Below, piece by piece: positions 15,069-19,023 of a stretch of DNA of 19,023 nt. The position numbers and the translations under genes are program-made. The notes under the pieces were generated by a model, which searched no databases, was not told the origin of the DNA, and saw nothing but the letters and a program-made list of their open reading frames with translations. The stretch covers positions 1-19,023 of the forward strand of contig CAAGPW010000115.1 in the NCBI GenBank assembly GCA_900771955.1, in the 5' to 3' direction. Each line of letters opens with the position of its first letter. Positions within the stretch are counted from its first letter, which is position 1. Origin of the DNA: Lachnospiraceae bacterium (lineage in GTDB: Bacteria; Bacillota; Clostridia; Lachnospirales; Lachnospiraceae).

Positions 15069-15803
15069 CTAAAATAACTGTGTCCGCCTGCTGATGCCGA
15101 GTTTTTCAAAAATATTACTCAGATGCTTTTTTACCGTCGCCTTGCTGATTAAAAGCTGCCCAGCAATTTCCTGATTGGAATATCCCTTTCTGACGAGCTG
15201 AACGATCTCCTGCTCACGTCCCGAAAGAATATCTGCCTTTCTGTTTTTTATTGTATTTTCCAGACCCGAAACATAATGATTTGCATAGGCAAAGACATTT
15301 TTTTCAAAATGAGGCAGAAATGTCTGCAAAATTTCCATCTCATGTCCCGTAACATCCGGTTCTCCACACTTCCGCAAAAGATTTAAAAAAACCCTCGTCT
15401 TTCCCTCTTTCATAATGATAAGACCGCACCCCATATCCAGCTTCTGTGGTTTAAAATACTCACGATAAATCACCGATGATTTTCTTTTCTTATCCGTCAA
15501 AAGATCCGTATCACGGTATGCCATTGATTTTGTAAAATTACACATCTGCATCAGATAGTCTTTTGCGAAATAAATATCCAGGTATTTTTGTTTTATGACA
15601 GGTTCCACATTTTCAAATACCGAATGTGCCACGTCTAACCTGCCATCCTCATCTATTACTAAAAAATAACCCTGTGTATATGGAATTAATATACGAATCA
15701 GTTTTAAACATCTTTCTCCAAACGTATCTAAGCTTCCAGCATAATAGATTTCCAGAAGAATGTCATTAAACATGCGCCATTCTTTTTCTGTCATATCCTC
15801 CAT
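15069..15803 (-). CDS. LuxR-type regulator of the hydrolase operon
   Basis: This protein has 244 residues from the ATG at 15803, supported by AAAGGCGG upstream and by alignment with the N-terminus of its paralogue. A reading from 15884 would translate through the hairpin element at 15831-15871. The N-terminal sensing region matches the paralogue at 12017-12802 (LIPYTQGYFLVIDEDG, AYRDTDLL). The GerE domain is LSGREQEIVQLVRKGYSNQE, then LLISKATVKKHLSNIFEKLG. It ends abruptly at RRTQLF, so the last helix of the domain is shorter than in the paralogue. It is probably an activator of the hydrolase operon next to it. The ligand is unknown. Confidence 0.87.
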   Translation of the reverse strand: MEDMTEKEWRMFNDILLEIYYAGSLDTFGERCLKLIRILIPYTQGYFLVIDEDGRLDVAHSVFENVEPVIKQKYLDIYFAKDYLMQMCNFTKSMAYRDTDLLTDKKRKSSVIYREYFKPQKLDMGCGLIIMKEGKTRVFLNLLRKCGEPDVTGHEMEILQTFLPHFEKNVFAYANHYVSGLENTIKNRKADILSGREQEIVQLVRKGYSNQEIAGQLLISKATVKKHLSNIFEKLGISRRTQLF

Positions 15804-15830
15804 CCTCACTACCGCCTTTCTTTGATATAG

Positions 15831-15871
15831 AAAACAATAGACTGCACGCTCTGCGAACATTCTATTGTCAT
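15831..15871 (-). repeat. Nested hairpin element, copy B, in the LuxR leader
   Basis: The outer arms are ACAATAGA (15834-15841) and TCTATTGT (15861-15868). The inner stem GTTC-GCA-GAGC is read on the minus strand (15848-15858). It pairs only with a G-U wobble, and therefore only in minus-strand RNA. Copy A is at 4173-4214. It directly follows a TATAAT box, so the transcript would begin with this structure. Confidence 0.55.
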
Positions 15872-15873
15872 GA

Positions 15874-15902
15874 ATTATATTCAAATTTTGTAATTTTCTA
15901 TA
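15874..15902 (-). promoter_or_regulatory. Probable promoter of the second LuxR gene
   Basis: TATAAT is at 15874-15879 on the minus strand, with a weak -35 (TATAGA, 15897-15902) at 17 bases. The -10 and start region TATAATTCATGACAA equals that of the hydrolase promoter. Further upstream, from 15903 to 16108, I see no gene. A 28-codon minus-strand frame at 15987-16073 lacks a ribosome site. Confidence 0.4.
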
Positions 15903-16108
15903 TTTTAGCGGATTTTATTTTTGCTGTAAACATTTCATTCTGATCTTTTGTACTTCCCGCCATCCGTTGTCCTTCATATTTTATTGCTAAGCTTTTATTC
16001 TTTCTCCTTCACATACACCGTGATGTCCGGTAGATGAAGTTGACGTAAGTACTGCACTTTGTTCATTTTCCATCGTCAGACTTATCTTATTTAGTATCTG
16101 CTGATTAA

Positions 16109-16396
16109 AAGAAAATCAGCCTAAAGCCATTACGTTTTGCCCTTGGTTCCCTGATTATTCAAACCAGGTACCAGTATTCTGACAGAGAGCTGGTTGAGCA
16201 GCTGACCGAAAATCCGTATTACAAGTATTTCATCGGCCTTCCCGGATATCAGGAAGAACCGCCAATTGATGCAAGTACATTAGTTCTATTCCGCAAACGT
16301 CTGAAAATGGACATTATCATGAAAGCCAACGAATACATGCTGGATGCAACCTGTTCTCCATCATATATCCGATCTCAAACCAATTTTACATTTTAA
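16109..16396 (+). pseudogene. IS1182-type transposase remnant with internal deletion
   Basis: The plus-strand frame reads LKPLRFALGSLIIQ, then YSDRELVEQLTENPYYKYFI, GLPGYQEEPPIDASTLVLFR and KRLKMDIIMKANEYM. This is the conserved N-terminal (DUF772) region of IS1182-type transposases. It then jumps directly to LDATCSPSYIR, which normally lies tens of residues later and carries the first catalytic Asp. So an internal deletion has removed the linker, and the rest of the DDE domain is gone. No start codon or inverted-repeat end is visible. It is a decayed copy that cannot encode an active enzyme. It marks a junction between the nitrogen island and the LacI-MATE pair. Confidence 0.85.
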
Positions 16397-16407
16397 TTCA
16401 ATTAAAA
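16391..16407. repeat. AT-rich palindrome at the IS remnant edge
   Basis: TTTTAATT-C-AATTAAAA is a perfect 8-base dyad with one central base. It lies where the transposase frame ends and 38 bases past the MATE stop codon. It may be an old insertion junction or a weak end signal for the MATE transcript. No U tract follows. Confidence 0.35.
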
Positions 16408-16444
16408 CCTTTCCGCTCCCATCTGTCAATAATTTGTACTTTCC

Positions 16445-17776
16445 TTATGACAAGCTAATCATCCATTTACGTTTTCTAAACATTATGAGTGATACAGCCA
16501 GTCTGAAAATCTCCTCCGTCGTCAATAATGTATACACACCAACAATTCCCCATTTAAAAACATATGCCGCCAGAAAGCATAACGGAATTCCTATACCCCA
16601 TGTTCCAATAATATCAATGAGCATTATTGTTTTGGTATCGCCGCCACTCTTTATGATTCCGCCACCGAGAATCATATTTTCAACTTTTACAGGTGTATAC
16701 AGTGAAAAAATAATAAGAAGCATTTTTCCAAGTTGTTTCACATTATCATCAACACGATAAAATCCCACATAGCTTCCTGATAGTAATATCAGTAATAAAG
16801 ATACAATTATCGCACCCCAAAGTCCCGCAGACATTATTTTCTTAGAATCTGCGTATGCACTATCATATTCTTTCTTACCCAGGCGTTTGCCGACCATAAC
16901 TCCCGCTGCTGCTGACAGACCGCTTAATGCTCCTACCATAAGCCCCTGTATCGGACATGTGAGCGTGTATGCCGCCAGATTTGACGTTCCGAGATGACCG
17001 TATACTGCCGATTCCACATTTTGTCCCAGGCTCCACAAAAATTCGCTGACAAGAATTGGAAGAATTATTCGTAAATATTCATGTATGGTAATGTTTTCAA
17101 AATGCAAAGATATAACCGGTTTGTCCCCATCTCTTTTTGTACAAATTATAAATCCTGTCACGATCAATACAAAATTGAACAACTGCGAAACAAGAGTTGC
17201 AATCCCCGCGCCTTTGATCCCCAAACGGGCAAATCCACACTTTCCAAATATCAGTATATAATTTAATCCTGTATTTACGGCTACTGCACCAAAACTGGCC
17301 AAAAATGGTATGGCTGCATGCTCTTTACAGCGTAACCACGCCGACAGGATTGTACTGACCGCCATTGGAATGTACGCAAAAGCTACAATTTTAAAATACA
17401 CGCAGCCTGCACTTATAATTTCCAGATCATTCGTATATAGTCCAAGGATCTGTTCTGTAACTATAACAGATGCAAGCAGAAACAATAAGGAAATTATAAT
17501 ACCTATGAGCGTACTTACTGAAAAACTGCTCCACGCTTCTTTTTTATCGTCTGCACCTATAAACTGTGCGATCAGTATGCCGGCAACCGTACCGACCGCT
17601 CCTATCACTACGGAAAAAATCAAAGAATAATTCCCACATAGACCAACTGCCGATATATTGGTTTCCCCCAGCTGACCGATCATAATCTGATCGATAATTG
17701 AAAAAGATGCCTGCAACATACTTTGTAAAGTGACTGGAATTGCTATTTTACATAACGACCTCATAAATTGTGACAT
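16445..17776 (-). CDS. MATE-family multidrug/metabolite efflux transporter
   Basis: This 443-residue integral membrane protein has about 12 hydrophobic segments in two related halves. MatE features include PVTLQSMLQASFSIIDQIMI near the N-terminus, QLGETNISAVGLCGNYSLI, and the second-half counterpart beginning ILPILVSEFLWSLGQNVESA at about 240. MATE proteins export cationic or organic compounds using Na+ or H+ gradients. The length is normal. Its start overlaps the stop of the LacI gene by one base (TAATG), so the regulator and the pump are one operon. The substrate is unknown. The C-terminus is short and basic (RKRKW). Confidence 0.9.
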   Translation of the reverse strand: MSQFMRSLCKIAIPVTLQSMLQASFSIIDQIMIGQLGETNISAVGLCGNYSLIFSVVIGAVGTVAGILIAQFIGADDKKEAWSSFSVSTLIGIIISLLFLLASVIVTEQILGLYTNDLEIISAGCVYFKIVAFAYIPMAVSTILSAWLRCKEHAAIPFLASFGAVAVNTGLNYILIFGKCGFARLGIKGAGIATLVSQLFNFVLIVTGFIICTKRDGDKPVISLHFENITIHEYLRIILPILVSEFLWSLGQNVESAVYGHLGTSNLAAYTLTCPIQGLMVGALSGLSAAAGVMVGKRLGKKEYDSAYADSKKIMSAGLWGAIIVSLLLILLSGSYVGFYRVDDNVKQLGKMLLIIFSLYTPVKVENMILGGGIIKSGGDTKTIMLIDIIGTWGIGIPLCFLAAYVFKWGIVGVYTLLTTEEIFRLAVSLIMFRKRKWMISLS

Positions 17777-18786
17777 TATATTTCCCTCGTACTTTCCCTT
17801 TTTATAAGTTTTACCGGAAGAACAATTCTGGCATCACAGTTCTTTCCGTCACGCATTGCTTCTATACACTCTATTGCTGTTTTTGCCCGCAGTGCTGCAT
17901 CCTGATGAATTGTGGTAAGAGACGGCATGCTCTCCCGGCTGGCTTCATTATCATCAAATCCGATTATCTGTACCTCATCTGGAACCATTATTTCATTTTC
18001 CTGTAAAAAACGCATAAAATCTAATGCATAGTAGTCCGAAACCGCAAACACTGCCGTTATTTCAGATTTTAAAAATTCCTCAAGTTTATTCTCATAGAAA
18101 CTGCGTCTTGCTTTTGCTGTGTTCGGGATCTGCCATATAGTGGCTTCACCAGGACAGAAAGCATCACAAAATCCATCCATTCGTTCCCTGTCCATACAGA
18201 TATTATTATCGGAAATACATAATGCTTTTTTATGACCGGATTCCTTATAATATTTTCCAGCCTGATATCCGCCACTATAATGATCGATAACTAAATTTAC
18301 AATTTTCGAGCAATTTTTAAAATAACCATCATACACAACAAATGATATCCTCATCTGATTTCTAAGCATTTCATAATCAGTTTCACAAAATCCCATGAGA
18401 ATAAGCCCATCCATATTCCACATGGATGCAAAAACCGGTATTTCGTTTATATCTACCGTGGTTTTTATCATCAGAAAATAACCTTTGTCATTTACTTCAT
18501 GAGAAAGCGCATTTAAAGATGCCATAACAAATCCATCTTCTAATACTCTGCCTTCGTACTTAACGTTATCATTGATGGCCACGCCTATGATTCTCGAGTT
18601 ATTTCTTGCCAGCAAAATTCCTGCCATATTGGGAATATAACCGGAATCTTCAATTTCCTGCTGTACCCTTTTTACCGTTTCATCGGAAATCTTACTGGTT
18701 TTGCCGTGAATCACATTAGAAACCGTTGCCGTACTAAGCCCTAATTTATCTGCGATATCCACCATCCTGACCCTGTTCTCTGCCAT
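17776..18786 (-). CDS. LacI-family transcriptional regulator
   Basis: This 336-residue protein begins with a LacI helix-turn-helix, VDIADKLGLSTATVSNVIHG at about residues 9-28. A hinge (NMAGILLARN) follows at about 57-66, then a periplasmic-binding-protein-like sensor domain beginning RIIGVAIND. The C-terminal part holds VQIIGFDDNEASRESMPSLT and TTIHQD, a typical effector-domain block. The family mostly represses sugar or nucleoside catabolic genes until the ligand binds. It is co-transcribed with the MATE pump. A GGTTA..ACGT..TAACC operator and a plus-strand promoter upstream imply control of a divergent gene beyond the right edge. The ligand is not predictable from sequence. Confidence 0.92.
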   Translation of the reverse strand: MAENRVRMVDIADKLGLSTATVSNVIHGKTSKISDETVKRVQQEIEDSGYIPNMAGILLARNNSRIIGVAINDNVKYEGRVLEDGFVMASLNALSHEVNDKGYFLMIKTTVDINEIPVFASMWNMDGLILMGFCETDYEMLRNQMRISFVVYDGYFKNCSKIVNLVIDHYSGGYQAGKYYKESGHKKALCISDNNICMDRERMDGFCDAFCPGEATIWQIPNTAKARRSFYENKLEEFLKSEITAVFAVSDYYALDFMRFLQENEIMVPDEVQIIGFDDNEASRESMPSLTTIHQDAALRAKTAIECIEAMRDGKNCDARIVLPVKLIKRESTREI

Positions 18787-18827
18787 ACAAAATCCCTCTT
18801 TATCAAATATTTATTCTACTAACATGG

Positions 18828-18833
18828 TATAAT
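18828..18833 (+). promoter_or_regulatory. Extended -10 of a divergent plus-strand promoter
   Basis: TGGTATAAT is a perfect extended -10 box on the plus strand, although the -35 is weak. It points away from the LacI gene toward the right edge. The driven gene is not in the window: 18834-19023 shows no start codon with a ribosome site. Confidence 0.5.
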
Positions 18834-18853
18834 AAGAATTTGATATAAGCAAA

Positions 18854-18869
18854 GGTTAAACGTATAACC
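18854..18869. promoter_or_regulatory. LacI-type operator
   Basis: GGTTAAACGTATAACC is palindromic at 14 of 16 positions with the central CG that is typical of LacI-family sites. It lies just after the plus-strand -10 box and upstream of the LacI gene, where it could block both directions. Confidence 0.55.
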
Positions 18870-18876
18870 CGTGTCA

Positions 18877-18895
18877 AAATTTCAGGCTGAAATTT
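18877..18895. promoter_or_regulatory. 19-base palindrome, possible second operator
   Basis: AAATTTCAGGCTGAAATTT has perfect 9-base arms around one central base. It is too tight to form a useful RNA hairpin, so a protein-binding dyad is more likely. It lies eight bases right of the LacI-type operator. Confidence 0.45.
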
Positions 18896-18954
18896 GTAAG
18901 TTTCTACCAAAACACAGCCTTGCAAAAATGGCAAAGGTCATAATTACACTTGTA

Positions 18955-18978
18955 TGATAATTAGGAAGTTAATTATCA
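18955..18978. repeat. AT-rich inverted repeat near the right edge
   Basis: TGATAATTA and TAATTATCA form perfect 9-base arms with a GGAAGT loop. No U run follows. It is in the leader region of the presumed divergent gene. It could be another regulator site or a weak RNA hairpin. Confidence 0.4.
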
Positions 18979-19023
18979 CACGTTTCCTTTCTTTTAATAT
19001 CGTGGTTCAATACAATTCAGATA

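Noticed and set aside
15987..16073. 28-codon minus-strand frame with one Cys, possible signalling peptide
   Set aside because: No ribosome site, no recognisable leader or partner genes, and it lies in decayed intergenic DNA.

Overview
The window looks like chromosomal DNA of a gut Firmicute, most likely a Lachnospiraceae (Roseburia/Agathobacter-like). The reasons are moderate-to-low GC, strong GGAGG-type ribosome sites, sigma-A promoters, lipoprotein binding proteins, and the protein families present. No ribosomal marker is present, so this placement is inference. Nearly every gene lies on the minus strand and is read from high to low coordinates.

The core (about 1433-15803, minus strand) is a nitrogen-scavenging island made of two related modules. 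Module 1 starts with a LuxR-type regulator (12017-12802). A strong promoter then leads directly into a terminator-like hairpin. After it come two DUF1989 proteins (11102-11821 and 10352-11005), a 1193-residue biotin-dependent urea/guanidine carboxylase (6682-10263), an allophanate hydrolase (4959-6671), two tandem P-II proteins of NifI1/NifI2 type (4575-4901 and 4218-4559), and a NitT/TauT-type ABC importer (binding protein 3076-4146, permease 2294-3076, ATPase 1433-2266). Carboxylase, DUF1989 pair and allophanate hydrolase together match the guanidine pathway: guanidine to carboxyguanidine to allophanate to ammonia and CO2. Urea is the alternative substrate. Module 2 starts with a paralogous LuxR regulator (15069-15803), then a cysteine hydrolase of the isochorismatase family (14392-14946) and a second binding protein (13394-14395) with no permease or ATPase of its own. 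I infer that this binding protein shares the module 1 transporter and that the hydrolase feeds the same catabolic route.

Both regulator genes are followed by helically phased direct repeats of the form AAAGTNNTA upstream of the next promoter, which suggests that the two LuxR proteins bind related activator sites. Two copies of a nested hairpin with compensatory base changes lie in front of the module 1 binding protein and the second LuxR gene.

The left flank holds an Xre-type regulator with two membrane segments (87-503), tandem dyads upstream of it, and a frameshifted MerR regulator (about 817-1449). The right flank holds a deleted IS1182-type transposase remnant (16109-16396), and a LacI-type regulator (17776-18786) co-transcribed with a MATE efflux pump (16445-17776). 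LacI-style operators and a plus-strand promoter point to a divergent gene that starts beyond the right edge. The long non-coding stretch 12860-13393 contains a strong long-arm inverted repeat that could be a structured RNA or a miniature transposable element, plus a probable terminator.
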